Positions 17,084 through 25,638 of a stretch of DNA of 64,000 bases are shown here, piece after piece. Position numbers and translations under genes: made by a program. The stretch covers positions 1-64,000 of the forward strand of contig JAQTLM010000006.1 in assembly GCA_028714895.1 (NCBI GenBank), in the 5' to 3' direction. Below the pieces are notes generated by a model. It saw only the letters and a program-made list of their open reading frames with translations. It did no database searches and was not told where the DNA came from. Origin of the DNA: Gallionella sp. GTDB lineage: Bacteria > Pseudomonadota > Gammaproteobacteria > Burkholderiales > Gallionellaceae. Positions within the stretch are counted from its first letter, which is position 1. The number at the start of each line of letters is the position of its first letter.

Positions 17084-17369
17084 AGGGCGGCATTTTACCG
17101 CATGGGGCTGGGTTAGCGAAATCGGGAATTAGCCTATACGGCAAAACATCAATGTAGCGTGCGCTGTGCGCACGATTCCTGAATTATGTCGTGCGCGTAG
17201 CGCACGCTACGCTGGCTAGTGGTGAGCAAAGCGAACCCCAGCATGCCCAAGCACAGCAAACGCTGGGGTTCGTACCTGATGGAACACCTAGCCATTCCAC
17301 TAAGCAATCCAAAAACGATTGCTAAGTGGCTGGTTATCACCCCAGCCTACGTGCTACGTGCTCCGCGCC
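17084..17369. repeat. arnB-arnC gap filled with three successive inverted repeats
   Basis: The 286-bp gap has no gene. It holds GTAGCGTGCGC...GCGCACGCTAC (17154-17210), CGAACCCCAGC...GCTGGGGTTCG (17232-17272) and a 49-nt hairpin (17290-17338) that has a second copy at 39727. All lie between two genes that should be co-transcribed. Confidence 0.85.
17290..17338. repeat. 49-nt covarying hairpin element, copy 1
   Basis: AGCCATTC and GCTGGTTATC flank a 12-pair stem (one A-A mismatch) capped by a CAAAAAC loop. Copy 2 at 39727-39775 has the same length and ends but differs at three stem positions in a compensatory way. Confidence 0.8.
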
Positions 17370-18500
17370 CTACCCCAGCACTTCTCGCATCGCCGCACAG
17401 GTGCGCTCGACATCGCTTTCATTCATCGCATAGAACATCGGCAGCGAGACGATCTGCCTGCCGACACGCTCGGCGACCGGGAACATGCCTTCCCTGAAGC
17501 CCAGTGCGCGATACAGCTTGAACAGGTGGATCGGCGCATAGTGGTAGCCGATGCCGATATTGCGCTCCTTCATGCGCGCCATGAAATCGGCGCGGGTGAT
17601 GCGCTCCGGCAGCACGATCTGGAACAGGTGCCAGTTGGTATTCTCGTAATCTTCTGGCGGCAGTTGCGCGCCGGTCTGTTTCTCGAAGTCCTTGCCGAGC
17701 GTGGCAAAATAATGCTGCGCCAGTTTGCGCCGCTGCGCGGTGATGGCATCCAGTTGCGCGAACTGGCCCAAACCAATCGCGGCGGCGACATCGGTCATGT
17801 TGTATTTGCCGCCCAGCACGTCCACCTCGATGCCGTCCCAGCCGCTGCGCGTTACGCCTTGCAGGCGGTACTTTTCTGCGAGTGCGGCTTCTGCCGCGTT
17901 GTTCAGCACCAGGCAGCCGCCTTCGGAGGTGGTGATGTTCTTGTTGGCCTGAAAACTGAACGAGACGAAGTCGCCAAACGAGCCGCCAAATGAACCAATG
18001 GGCTTGCCCTTCCAGGTCGAGCCGATGGCCTGTGCGGCATCCTCGATCACGCGCAGTTTGTATTTGGCCGCCAGCGCATACAGCCGGTCCATGTCCACCG
18101 GCTTGCCCGCCAGATACACCGGGATGATCGCGCGGGTCTTCGGCGTGATCGCCGCCTCAACCTTATCCAGATCGATATTGCGCGTGACCGGGTCGATGTC
18201 AGCGAACACCGGCGTGGCGCCGACTTCGATGATCACGTTCGCGGTGGCCACCCACGAGATCGGCGTGGTGATGACTTCGTCGCCCGACCCGATGCCCGCG
18301 ATGCGCAGCGCGATTTCCATGGTGCAGGTGCCGGAATTGAAGGTGCGCACCGGGCGTCCGCCGAAATATTCGGACAGTTTGGCCTCGAATTCCTGCACCT
18401 TCGGGCCGCTGGTGATCCAGCCGGAGCGCAGCACTTCGCCCACTGCGGCGATGGTGGCTTCATCTATAGTGGGGCGGGAGAAAGGAAGGAAATTGCTCAT
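17370..18500 (-). CDS. arnB: UDP-4-amino-4-deoxy-L-arabinose--oxoglutarate aminotransferase
   Basis: ArnB converts UDP-Ara4O to UDP-L-Ara4N with glutamate, using PLP. The 376 residues follow the DegT/DnrJ/EryC1 pattern: SRPTIDEATI, FNSGTCTMEIALRIAGIGSGDEVI, PVYLAGKPVDMDRL, VIEDAAQAIGSTWKG, SFSFQANKNITTSEGG with the PLP lysine, and HLFKLYRALGFREGMFPVAER at the C-terminus. The ATG at 18500 is followed by family-typical SNFLPFSRP. A repeat element separates it from the upstream SMR-type gene. Confidence 0.95.
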   Translation of the reverse strand: MSNFLPFSRPTIDEATIAAVGEVLRSGWITSGPKVQEFEAKLSEYFGGRPVRTFNSGTCTMEIALRIAGIGSGDEVITTPISWVATANVIIEVGATPVFADIDPVTRNIDLDKVEAAITPKTRAIIPVYLAGKPVDMDRLYALAAKYKLRVIEDAAQAIGSTWKGKPIGSFGGSFGDFVSFSFQANKNITTSEGGCLVLNNAAEAALAEKYRLQGVTRSGWDGIEVDVLGGKYNMTDVAAAIGLGQFAQLDAITAQRRKLAQHYFATLGKDFEKQTGAQLPPEDYENTNWHLFQIVLPERITRADFMARMKERNIGIGYHYAPIHLFKLYRALGFREGMFPVAERVGRQIVSLPMFYAMNESDVERTCAAMREVLG

Positions 18501-18546
18501 GGATATATCCGTAAAAAATTCTATGAATTTGTCATTCTCGAAAAAC

Positions 18547-18665
18547 CCGTCATTCCGGCGCAGGCCGGAATCCAGCGGTTTTATCCAAATATGCCTTTGG
18601 GTTTTGTCCCCGCCTTGCGGGGCAGTCTTCCCATTAACTGGATTCCGGCCTGCGCCGGAATGACG
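18547..18665. repeat. CGTCATTCCGG...CCGGAATGACG element in the arn operon
   Basis: Inverted arms CGTCATTCCGGCGCAGGCCG and CGGCCTGCGCCGGAATGACG enclose about 75 bp containing a degenerate CCCCGCCTTGCGGGG hairpin. It lies between the arnE/F-like gene and arnB. Confidence 0.9.
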
Positions 18666-18674
18666 GAGTGGTGT

Positions 18675-19046
18675 TTAAGCCCGCGAAATGATGACCACGC
18701 CGAGAATGATCACGCCCATGCCGACCAGCTTGGTCGGATTAAAGGCTTCATCAAGCAGATACCAGGCTGCCACGGCATTCACCACATAGGCCATGGACAG
18801 CATTGGAAAAGCAATGCTGACCGGCACACGCGACAGCGCGAGTATCCAGATGACCACGCTGAGCGCATAACAAAACAGCGCGGCGGCGATATGCCACTCA
18901 GTCGCCAGCTTCCAGCCGATAGGCAGGATATTTTCCATGCTGAATTCGAAATAACCGATCGCATTGGTACCGGTCTTCATCAATATCTGCGCGGCTGCGT
19001 TGAGCATCACACCGATAAAAATCAGGCCGAAGCTGACCAGGCTCAT
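18675..19046 (-). CDS. SMR-type undecaprenyl-phosphate-L-Ara4N flippase subunit
   Basis: A 123-residue protein with four membrane segments (about 3-22, 46-66, 73-93, 100-122) of the small multidrug resistance/EamA type. In Enterobacteria ArnE and ArnF form a heterodimer that moves undecaprenyl-phosphate-L-Ara4N to the periplasmic leaflet. Only one such gene is present here, so it may act as a homodimer. Its start overlaps the arnT stop as ATGA. Whether it corresponds to ArnE or ArnF cannot be decided by eye. Confidence 0.88.
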   Translation of the reverse strand: MSLVSFGLIFIGVMLNAAAQILMKTGTNAIGYFEFSMENILPIGWKLATEWHIAAALFCYALSVVIWILALSRVPVSIAFPMLSMAYVVNAVAAWYLLDEAFNPTKLVGMGVIILGVVIISRA

Positions 19047-20689
19047 GGTTTTTTCACCACAATATGCTGCGTGTCTTCAAAAATAATTTTCATTTCCAGA
19101 CCTTGTTGTTGCAACTGTGCGTAAGCATACACCGGCATGATGGCCAACGCCTCACGCTGTGCGGCCCAGACCTTGGCAAATTCTTCCTGGGTAGGAATCC
19201 AGCGTTGCGGCTCTTGCTTGATGCCGAAAGCCATCTCGTCCTGAAACTGCACCAGGGTAAAAGTGCGTTTTAGATAGAACGGCAGGGTCTGCTCGTAGGT
19301 CAGCACCGAGTAGAACGGCACATCCGCTTTGACCTCGCTGCGGATCGCCTCGGCGATATGCCTGGCGGAACGCTCGCGCGCCACAGTTTCATAACCGGAC
19401 AACCCGATTTGCGCGGCCAACAGGGCGCTCAGCGCCAGCACTATCACCGCAACGGACTTCTTTTCACGCCATAACAGCAGCATCCCCGCCAGCAAACCGG
19501 CCAGCGAAACCAAAGCTGCGGCAACCAGCCATGCGCCGTAATGCGGATATAACCCGGCCTGGTTCGGCGTATCGGCCAGCTTGCCCACATTCAATGCCAA
19601 CCCCAGCAGCACCAGCACAACCGGCACTGCCGGTGCGACCTGCCAGAACAGCACCCGCTCGCGCATCTCGGCGATACGCTTACCCATCAGCAAGGCCAAA
19701 GCGGGAAACATCGGCAGCAGATAGGACGGCAGCTTGGAGCCGGATACGGAAAAAAATACGTAGATGAATACCGCCCAGATCAGCAGGAAGCGCCGGGTGT
19801 TGAACATCTTGTCCGGCAGGCCGCTGTTGCGCAATGTGCGGAACAGGGTGTCGAACATCAGCACCGTCCACGGCAACGCCCCGGCCAGCAGAATCGGGAT
19901 GAAGTAATACCAGGGCTGGTAGCGCCCCAAATCCTTGGTGGTGAAACGCGTGTAGTGCTCGTAGATGAAAAAGCGCTCGAAGAATTCCGGGTTGGCTTTC
20001 ATCACCAGCACGAACCACGGCACGGCGATGACAAAAAACACCGCCAAACCGGGCAGCCAATGCATGCGTTTCAACACGCTGAAATCGCGCTGCACGACGC
20101 AATAAATGAACAGCGCGGCGCCCGGCAACACCAGCCCCATCAAGCCTTTGCTCAACATCGCCAGTGCCAGGCCCGCCCACGCCAGAACCATCCAGTTGCG
20201 CTGTTTTGTTGTATCCGCCTGTGCTTGACCCAACAATAAGCCGACAATACCCAGCGTGAGGAAAAACGTCACGCCCATGTCCAGCGTATTGATATGCCCC
20301 ATCAGCACATACAGCAGGCTGCTGGACAGCAGCAGCGCGGCATAGCCCGCCGCCTCGCGCCCGAACAGGCGCAGCCCGGCAAACCACACCAGCAGGATGC
20401 CGGCAAAACCGGTCAGCCCGGTCCACAGGCGCGATGTCCATTGGTGTTCGCCGAGCAGGGTATAAGCGGTGGCCGTCGCCCAATATTGCAGCGGCGGTTT
20501 CTCGAAATACTTGAGTCCGTTCAGGCGCGGCGTTACCCAATCGCCGCTCACCGCCATCTCGCGCGGGATCTCGGCATAGCGGCCTTCGTCAGGTTTGATC
20601 AGCGTGCGGTATTCGAGATTGGCAAACCAGATCAGCGCAATGGCGACAACTAGCCACCAAGCCTGTTTGGTTGAGATACGATTACTCAT
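19043..20689 (-). CDS. arnT: Lipid A 4-amino-4-deoxy-L-arabinosyltransferase
   Basis: ArnT moves L-Ara4N from undecaprenyl phosphate to lipid A phosphates on the periplasmic face, lowering negative charge and giving resistance to polymyxin-like peptides. The 548-residue PMT-family protein shows the N-terminal LIKPDEGRYAEIPREM and GLKYFEKPPLQYW acidic loop motifs, about a dozen membrane segments, and a soluble C-terminal domain (VPFYSVLTYEQTLPFYL). It is the first arn gene and begins only 6 bp after tyrA, so the arn genes may be read through from the aromatic operon. Confidence 0.95.
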   Translation of the reverse strand: MSNRISTKQAWWLVVAIALIWFANLEYRTLIKPDEGRYAEIPREMAVSGDWVTPRLNGLKYFEKPPLQYWATATAYTLLGEHQWTSRLWTGLTGFAGILLVWFAGLRLFGREAAGYAALLLSSSLLYVLMGHINTLDMGVTFFLTLGIVGLLLGQAQADTTKQRNWMVLAWAGLALAMLSKGLMGLVLPGAALFIYCVVQRDFSVLKRMHWLPGLAVFFVIAVPWFVLVMKANPEFFERFFIYEHYTRFTTKDLGRYQPWYYFIPILLAGALPWTVLMFDTLFRTLRNSGLPDKMFNTRRFLLIWAVFIYVFFSVSGSKLPSYLLPMFPALALLMGKRIAEMRERVLFWQVAPAVPVVLVLLGLALNVGKLADTPNQAGLYPHYGAWLVAAALVSLAGLLAGMLLLWREKKSVAVIVLALSALLAAQIGLSGYETVARERSARHIAEAIRSEVKADVPFYSVLTYEQTLPFYLKRTFTLVQFQDEMAFGIKQEPQRWIPTQEEFAKVWAAQREALAIMPVYAYAQLQQQGLEMKIIFEDTQHIVVKKP

Positions 20690-20695
20690 TGTCTT

Positions 20696-21568
20696 TTATT
20701 GTTCGGTCCAGCCGGCGCGCAATTCGCGGGCGGTGCGGAAAGTCTGTTCGAGTTGTGCCGCATCGCCCGCCGCAAGCGCCGCGCTCATTTTGGTCAACTC
20801 TGCGATGTAGAGTTGCAATTCTTGCAGCAATGCCTCGCGGTTTGCCAGACAGATGTCGCGCCACATTTCCGGCGAACTGGACGCAATGCGGGTGAAATCG
20901 CGGAAACCGCTGGCGGCAAAGGACAGCAGCAGGTCGCGGTTATCGCGTTGCGCCAGATCATGCACCAGCGCGAACGACAACAGGTGCGGCAAATGGCTAA
21001 CAGCCGCAAACACGGTGTCGTGCTCGGCGCAGGTCAGCCGATAAATGTTCGCACCGCACGCTTGCCATGCGGCCTGCACGCGCGCCACGGCTTCCGGCGT
21101 ATTTTCCGGCAGCGGCGTCAACACCACTTTCTTGCCCACATACAAATCGGCACGCGCTGCCGCCGCGCCGCTCTGCTCGGCTCCGGCAATCGGGTGCGCG
21201 GGCACGAACTGCGCCACCTTGCTGCCCAGTTGTGCATAAGCCTCGCGCGCTACGTCGCTCTTGGTGCTGCCGCCATCGGTGATCAGAGTGTGTGCGCCGA
21301 GATGCGGCGCGATGCGCGCCATAATCTCCGCCATCTGCCCGACCGGGGTGGCCAGCAATATCAAATCCGCATCGCCGACTTCATCAGCCACATCCTGTCC
21401 GACGCGATCAATGATGCCGAGTTGCCGGGCTTGCTGCAGCGTTGTCTCGCTACGCCCGAAGCCCACCACTTCGCGTACCGCCCCTGCCTTGCGCAACGCC
21501 AAAGCGAACGAGCCGCCGATCAGGCCGACACCGAAGATGATGACTTTTTTGAATTGCGGTTCGGTCAT
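20696..21568 (-). CDS. tyrA: Prephenate dehydrogenase
   Basis: TyrA oxidatively decarboxylates prephenate (or arogenate) on the way to tyrosine. The 290 residues show the NAD(P) motif GVGLIGGSFALAL, DGGSTKSDV, HPIAGAEQSG and the C-terminal SHLPHLLSFALV and ASGFRDFTRIASSSPEMWRDI helices. There is no fused chorismate mutase or ACT domain. It follows aroF across a palindromic repeat, and arnT starts 6 bp downstream. Confidence 0.95.
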   Translation of the reverse strand: MTEPQFKKVIIFGVGLIGGSFALALRKAGAVREVVGFGRSETTLQQARQLGIIDRVGQDVADEVGDADLILLATPVGQMAEIMARIAPHLGAHTLITDGGSTKSDVAREAYAQLGSKVAQFVPAHPIAGAEQSGAAAARADLYVGKKVVLTPLPENTPEAVARVQAAWQACGANIYRLTCAEHDTVFAAVSHLPHLLSFALVHDLAQRDNRDLLLSFAASGFRDFTRIASSSPEMWRDICLANREALLQELQLYIAELTKMSAALAAGDAAQLEQTFRTARELRAGWTEQ

Positions 21569-21601
21569 GGATTCCCCCGCAGGGGCGGGTTTGAAACCAA
21601 C

Positions 21602-21630
21602 GTAGGGGCGGGTTTCAAACCCGCCCCTAC
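21602..21630. repeat. GTAGGGGCGGGTTT palindrome overlapping the aroF stop codon
   Basis: GTAGGGGCGGGTTTCAAACC continues to CCGCCCCTAC as a perfect 29-bp palindrome. On the minus strand its first bases supply the TAG that ends aroF. A half copy (GGGGCGGGTTTGAAACC) lies just beside it at 21582-21598. Confidence 0.88.
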
Positions 21631-22643
21631 AGACTGCGCCCGATCGCGTTGGCGATCGCGCCCAGCGCGCCCATCAGTTTTTTCAGTTCCTGCGGGGTCA
21701 ATGCCTGATCCGCATCGCACCATGCATCGCACGGGTTCGGGTGCATCTCGACCAGCAGCCCATCTGCGCCTGCCGCAATGGCGGCTTGCGACAGCGCCGG
21801 AACCATCCACGCTTTGCCGCCGGCATGCGAGGGATCGACGATCACCGGCAGGTGGGTCTCTTTCTTCAGCACCGGGATCGCAGTCACGTCCAGCACATTG
21901 CGATAGGCGGTTTCGAAAGTGCGGATGCCGCGTTCGCAGAAAATGATGTTGTGGTTGCCGCCTGCCGCGATGTATTCCGCCGACATCAGCCATTCGGAAA
22001 TGGTCGCCGACATGCCGCGCTTGAGGATCACCGGCTTGTTGATGCGCCCGACTTCCTTGAGCAGGTCGAAATTCTGCATGTTGCGCGTGCCGATCTGAAT
22101 CACGTCCACGTCGTATTCCATGAACATATCGATCTGGCGCACGTCCATCAATTCAGTGACGATGGGCAACTTGTATGGGCTGGCTGCCTTGCGAAACATG
22201 TCCAAGCCCTCTTTGCCCTTACCCTGAAAAGCGTATGGGCTGGTGCGCGGCTTGAACGCGCCGCCGCGCATCAGCCGGCAGCCCGCCTCATGCACATATT
22301 TGGCGGACAAATCCATCTGCTCCTGCGTCTCCACCGAACACGGTCCGGCGATCACCTGAATCTGGTTGCCGCCGAGCGGGATGCCGCCAATGTCGATCAC
22401 GGTGTTGGCGCGATGCGATTCGCGCGAAACGATCTTGTACTGTTTGGCGATGTGCATCGCCGATTCCACACCAGGCAGCGGCGTAAACATTTCCTCTGTC
22501 AACGGGCTTTCATCACCGATCGCGCCGATCACGGTGCGCTCGATACCGCGCGAAATGTTCGCTTTCAAACCCGCCGTTTCCAGCCTCTTCACCACTGCGC
22601 CAATCTGTTCGTCAGTGACATCTTTTCCCATTACGATAATCAT
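21627..22643 (-). CDS. aroF: 3-deoxy-7-phosphoheptulonate synthase (type I beta)
   Basis: DAHP synthase condenses phosphoenolpyruvate and erythrose 4-phosphate, the entry step of aromatic biosynthesis. The 338-residue protein has an N-terminal ferredoxin-like regulatory domain (IIVMGKDVTDEQIGAVVKRLE), as in Thermotoga-type enzymes, then the barrel with VIAGPCSVE, RGGAFKPRTSPYAFQG, QIGTRNMQNF, LKRGMSATISEWL and VDPSHAGGK. The start directly abuts the hisC stop. The TAG stop lies inside a palindromic repeat, so the C-terminus may have been set by a repeat insertion. Confidence 0.95.
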   Translation of the reverse strand: MIIVMGKDVTDEQIGAVVKRLETAGLKANISRGIERTVIGAIGDESPLTEEMFTPLPGVESAMHIAKQYKIVSRESHRANTVIDIGGIPLGGNQIQVIAGPCSVETQEQMDLSAKYVHEAGCRLMRGGAFKPRTSPYAFQGKGKEGLDMFRKAASPYKLPIVTELMDVRQIDMFMEYDVDVIQIGTRNMQNFDLLKEVGRINKPVILKRGMSATISEWLMSAEYIAAGGNHNIIFCERGIRTFETAYRNVLDVTAIPVLKKETHLPVIVDPSHAGGKAWMVPALSQAAIAAGADGLLVEMHPNPCDAWCDADQALTPQELKKLMGALGAIANAIGRSL

Positions 22644-23747
22644 TTATTGCTCTCCAAGTATCCGCTTCAACGCGGACAAAAATTTATCATTCTCTTTTTC
22701 CAGGCCGATGCTCACGCGCAGCCAGCCCGGCATGTCGTAATTGGCAATCGGCCGCACGATCACGCCCAGTTCCAGCAGGCGGCGGTAAACGGCCATTGCA
22801 TCTGCAATCTTGAAGCTGACAAAGTTGCCGAAGGACGGGATATATTCCAATCCCAACTTGCTTAATTCTGCGGTAATCTGCGCCATGCCGCACCGGTTCA
22901 GCACAAAAGTCTGCTGCACAAAATTCGCATCCTGCAACGCCGCCACTGCGGCCGCTTGCGCCACGCTGTTGACGTTGAACGGCTGGCGCACGCGGTTCAG
23001 CATATCGATGACTTGCGGGTCGCCCAGCGCATAGCCGACGCGCAGCGAAGCCAGCCCATAAGCCTTGGAGAAGGTGCGCGAGACAATCAAATTGGGGGAT
23101 TTTTTCAGCCACGCCACCGAATCGTAACGGCATTCCTCCGGCAGGTATTCGTTATAGGCTTCATCCAGCACTACCAGAATATTCGCGGGCAACGCACGCA
23201 ACAACGCGTGCAAGGCATCGCCCGGCAAAAATGTCCCGGTCGGATTATTCGGGTTGGCGATGAAAATCATTTTCGCGCCCTGCTCCACCGCCGCCGCGCG
23301 CATCGCTTCCAGGTCGTGGCCGAAATCCTTGGCCGCGACGCTGACGCCGGTCGCGCCGACCGCTTGCGTCGCCAGCGCATACACCGCGAAAGCATGATCC
23401 GAATAAATCACCTTGTCGCCGACGGTCAGGAAGGCGCGCGCCGCCAGTTCCAGCAAATCGTTGGAACCATTGCCCAGCACGACCTGGTCGTGCGCCACGC
23501 CATAACGCTTCACCAACGCGTCTTTCAGCGCAAAGCCGTTGCCGTCCGGATACAGGCCTATTTCATCGAGTGCGGCATGCGCCGCAGCAACTGCTTTCGG
23601 GCTCGCGCCCAACGGATTCTCATTCGAGGCCAGCTTGACGATGCCGCTGATGCCCAGCTCGCGCTCCAGCTCAGAGATCGGCTTGCCGGGCTGGTAGGGC
23701 GCAATGGCGCGGATATAGGCCGGAGCCAGTTGTGTGTAATCCATCAT
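22644..23747 (-). CDS. hisC: Histidinol-phosphate aminotransferase (HisC2-type)
   Basis: A 367-residue PLP aminotransferase of the HisC family, with KLASNENPLGASP, LGNGSNDLLELAARAF, NPNNPTGTF, DEAYNEY, the PLP lysine in SRTFSKAYGLASLRVGY, and RPIANYDMPGWLRVSIG. Located inside an aromatic amino acid cluster, this copy probably works mainly on phenylpyruvate, hydroxyphenylpyruvate or prephenate, but it could also serve histidine synthesis. Two adjacent ATGs could start it. It abuts aroF without a gap. Confidence 0.93.
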   Translation of the reverse strand: MMDYTQLAPAYIRAIAPYQPGKPISELERELGISGIVKLASNENPLGASPKAVAAAHAALDEIGLYPDGNGFALKDALVKRYGVAHDQVVLGNGSNDLLELAARAFLTVGDKVIYSDHAFAVYALATQAVGATGVSVAAKDFGHDLEAMRAAAVEQGAKMIFIANPNNPTGTFLPGDALHALLRALPANILVVLDEAYNEYLPEECRYDSVAWLKKSPNLIVSRTFSKAYGLASLRVGYALGDPQVIDMLNRVRQPFNVNSVAQAAAVAALQDANFVQQTFVLNRCGMAQITAELSKLGLEYIPSFGNFVSFKIADAMAVYRRLLELGVIVRPIANYDMPGWLRVSIGLEKENDKFLSALKRILGEQ

Positions 23748-23762
23748 CTCAAAATCTATAAA

Positions 23763-24533
23763 TTATTTGGCTGGCTTGCGCAATATCCAGTACGTCTCGC
23801 CGGGCCAGCCCGGAAACAGCGCGCCGAACCACAGGTTGAAGCGCAACCACCAGCGGTAGTTTTCCAAGAAAAAGCCTTTTTTGCGCATCAAAAACGCGCC
23901 GCTCAAAAATTCCACTTCCAGCCCGTTCGCCGCCGCCATGTCGCGCACGCGCTTCGGCGAAAACACGCTGACATGCCCGTATTTCATGGCGCCGGGGCGG
24001 ATCTTGCCTTCACGCGACTGCGCCATGGAATCCGGCGTGGACGGAAAACCGCCGATCAGCATGCCGCCCGGCTTGAGGTGCGGCACGATTTTCGCAATCA
24101 GCTCTTCCGGCTTGAACAGATGCTCCAGCACATGCAGCAGGATCATCGCATCGTATTGCCTGTCGAGCTTGAACTCGGCGTTTTCCAGGTCGACTTCGTA
24201 AAAATGGTTATAGCCGGCGCGTTCCAGGATGTCCTTGCGGATCAGCGCATCCACCGCATCCCAACTGGCCAGCGGCACCTTCTCGCCGCCATGTCCGGCA
24301 GCCGCGTGCATGAAGCCGAGCATCTGCCCGACATCCACGCCGATTTCGCACACATCCAGTGCGCCTTTACGCGCCGCGTCTTCGCGCAGGAAGTGATACA
24401 TGAACCAGTAGCGCACCATGCGTACCGGATAATCGGTGTGTTTCACTTCGGCAGGGATGCCGTAATTTTCATCCTGCAACGTTGGATTATTTTTCAGGAA
24501 CCCGATGTCCCAACACAGTTGCGGCATTGCCAT
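23763..24533 (-). CDS. Class I SAM-dependent methyltransferase
   Basis: A 256-residue protein with a methyltransferase core: VCEIGVDVGQMLGF replaces the usual motif I, DAMILLHVLEHLFKPEELI is motif IV, and LKPGGMLIGGFP is motif V. The substrate is unknown. The ATG at 24533 has GGGAG at a suitable distance and lies 22 bp after the pheA stop; an upstream ATG at 24566 would overlap pheA. Its place between pheA and hisC within the aromatic cluster is unusual and points to a late insertion or a linked product. Confidence 0.85.
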   Translation of the reverse strand: MAMPQLCWDIGFLKNNPTLQDENYGIPAEVKHTDYPVRMVRYWFMYHFLREDAARKGALDVCEIGVDVGQMLGFMHAAAGHGGEKVPLASWDAVDALIRKDILERAGYNHFYEVDLENAEFKLDRQYDAMILLHVLEHLFKPEELIAKIVPHLKPGGMLIGGFPSTPDSMAQSREGKIRPGAMKYGHVSVFSPKRVRDMAAANGLEVEFLSGAFLMRKKGFFLENYRWWLRFNLWFGALFPGWPGETYWILRKPAK

Positions 24534-24555
24534 GCATTTACTCCCAAACAGCCGC

Positions 24556-25620
24556 CTATACGGCAACCGGGTATGAACCCAAAATTTTCATGAACGCTGC
24601 GACTTGCTTGAGTTCAGCCAGTGCGGCAGCCACTTTGGCATCATTCCGATGTCCCTCGATGTCCATATAGAACACGTATTCCCACAATCCTGAACGGGCC
24701 GGGCGCGACTCGAATTTAGTCATGCTCACGCCGTGCTTGGCCAGCGGCGCCGACAGGTCGTGCACCGCGCCGGGACGATTCGCGGCAGACAACACCAGCG
24801 ATGTCTTGTCATTGCCGGATGGTCCGACCAGTTGGTTGCCCAATACCAGAAAACGCGTGGTGTTCTTGGCGTCGTCCTCGATATTTTCCACGCACACGTT
24901 CAAGCCGAACAGCGCTGCCGCCTGGCTGCCGGCAATAGCCGCGCTGTGCGAATTCTCTGCGGCCAGCCGTGCCGCTTCGGCGTTGCTGGAAACATGTACC
25001 AGCAAAACATTCGGCAAGTGCTTGTTCAGCCAATTCTGGCATTGGCCGAATGACTGCGAATGCGAGTAAATAGTCTTGATCACGCTCAAATCGCACTGTC
25101 GGGCAAGCAGGCACTGATGGATAGCCAACATCACTTCACCGCATATTTGCAGCGGGCTGTGCATCAGCAAATCCAGCGTGCGTCCCACCGCGCCTTCGGT
25201 GGAATTTTCCACCGGGATCACGCCGTAATGGGCCGCGCCGCTTTCCGCTGCATGAAACACCTCATCGATGGTCGCACACGGCAACTGCTGTATTGCGCTA
25301 CCGAAACGCTTCAGCGCTGCCGCCTCGGTAAATGTCCCTTCCGGCCCCAGGTAAGCCACGGTCAGCGGCGCTTCCAGCGCGCGGCATTGCGACATCACTT
25401 CGGTGAATAACTGCGCCACGGCGGCATTGCTCAATGGCCCCTGGTTGTTGCCTTGCATGCGCTGCAATACCTGCGCCTCGCGTTCCGGGCGCAATACCAC
25501 ACCATCTTCCTTGAGATGGCCGATCTGCTGCGCCAAAGCGGCACGCTGATTGACCAGCGTCAGCAACTCATCATCCAGATGATCGATCTGTTTGCGGAGC
25601 TGTTTTAATTTCTCGCTCAT
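24556..25620 (-). CDS. pheA: Bifunctional chorismate mutase/prephenate dehydratase
   Basis: PheA converts chorismate to prephenate and then to phenylpyruvate. In the 354 residues an AroQ chorismate mutase domain (1-90, KLKQLRKQIDHLDDELL), a dehydratase domain (about 95-270, YLGPEGTFTEAAALKRFG, VPVENSTEGAVGRTLDLL, NTTRFLVLG) and a C-terminal ACT domain (KTSLVLSAANRPGAVHD, KFESRPARSGLWEYVFY) appear in order. The ESRP motif is the phenylalanine feedback site. MSEKLKQL at 25620 is preferred over the ATG 15 bases upstream. serC ends 18 bp upstream. Confidence 0.97.
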   Translation of the reverse strand: MSEKLKQLRKQIDHLDDELLTLVNQRAALAQQIGHLKEDGVVLRPEREAQVLQRMQGNNQGPLSNAAVAQLFTEVMSQCRALEAPLTVAYLGPEGTFTEAAALKRFGSAIQQLPCATIDEVFHAAESGAAHYGVIPVENSTEGAVGRTLDLLMHSPLQICGEVMLAIHQCLLARQCDLSVIKTIYSHSQSFGQCQNWLNKHLPNVLLVHVSSNAEAARLAAENSHSAAIAGSQAAALFGLNVCVENIEDDAKNTTRFLVLGNQLVGPSGNDKTSLVLSAANRPGAVHDLSAPLAKHGVSMTKFESRPARSGLWEYVFYMDIEGHRNDAKVAAALAELKQVAAFMKILGSYPVAV

Positions 25621-25638
25621 GCTGTCCCCGCCCAAAGG

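Noticed and set aside
17149-17340. A small minus-strand frame in the arnC-arnB gap
   Set aside because: It consists wholly of inverted-repeat sequence and has no ribosome site.
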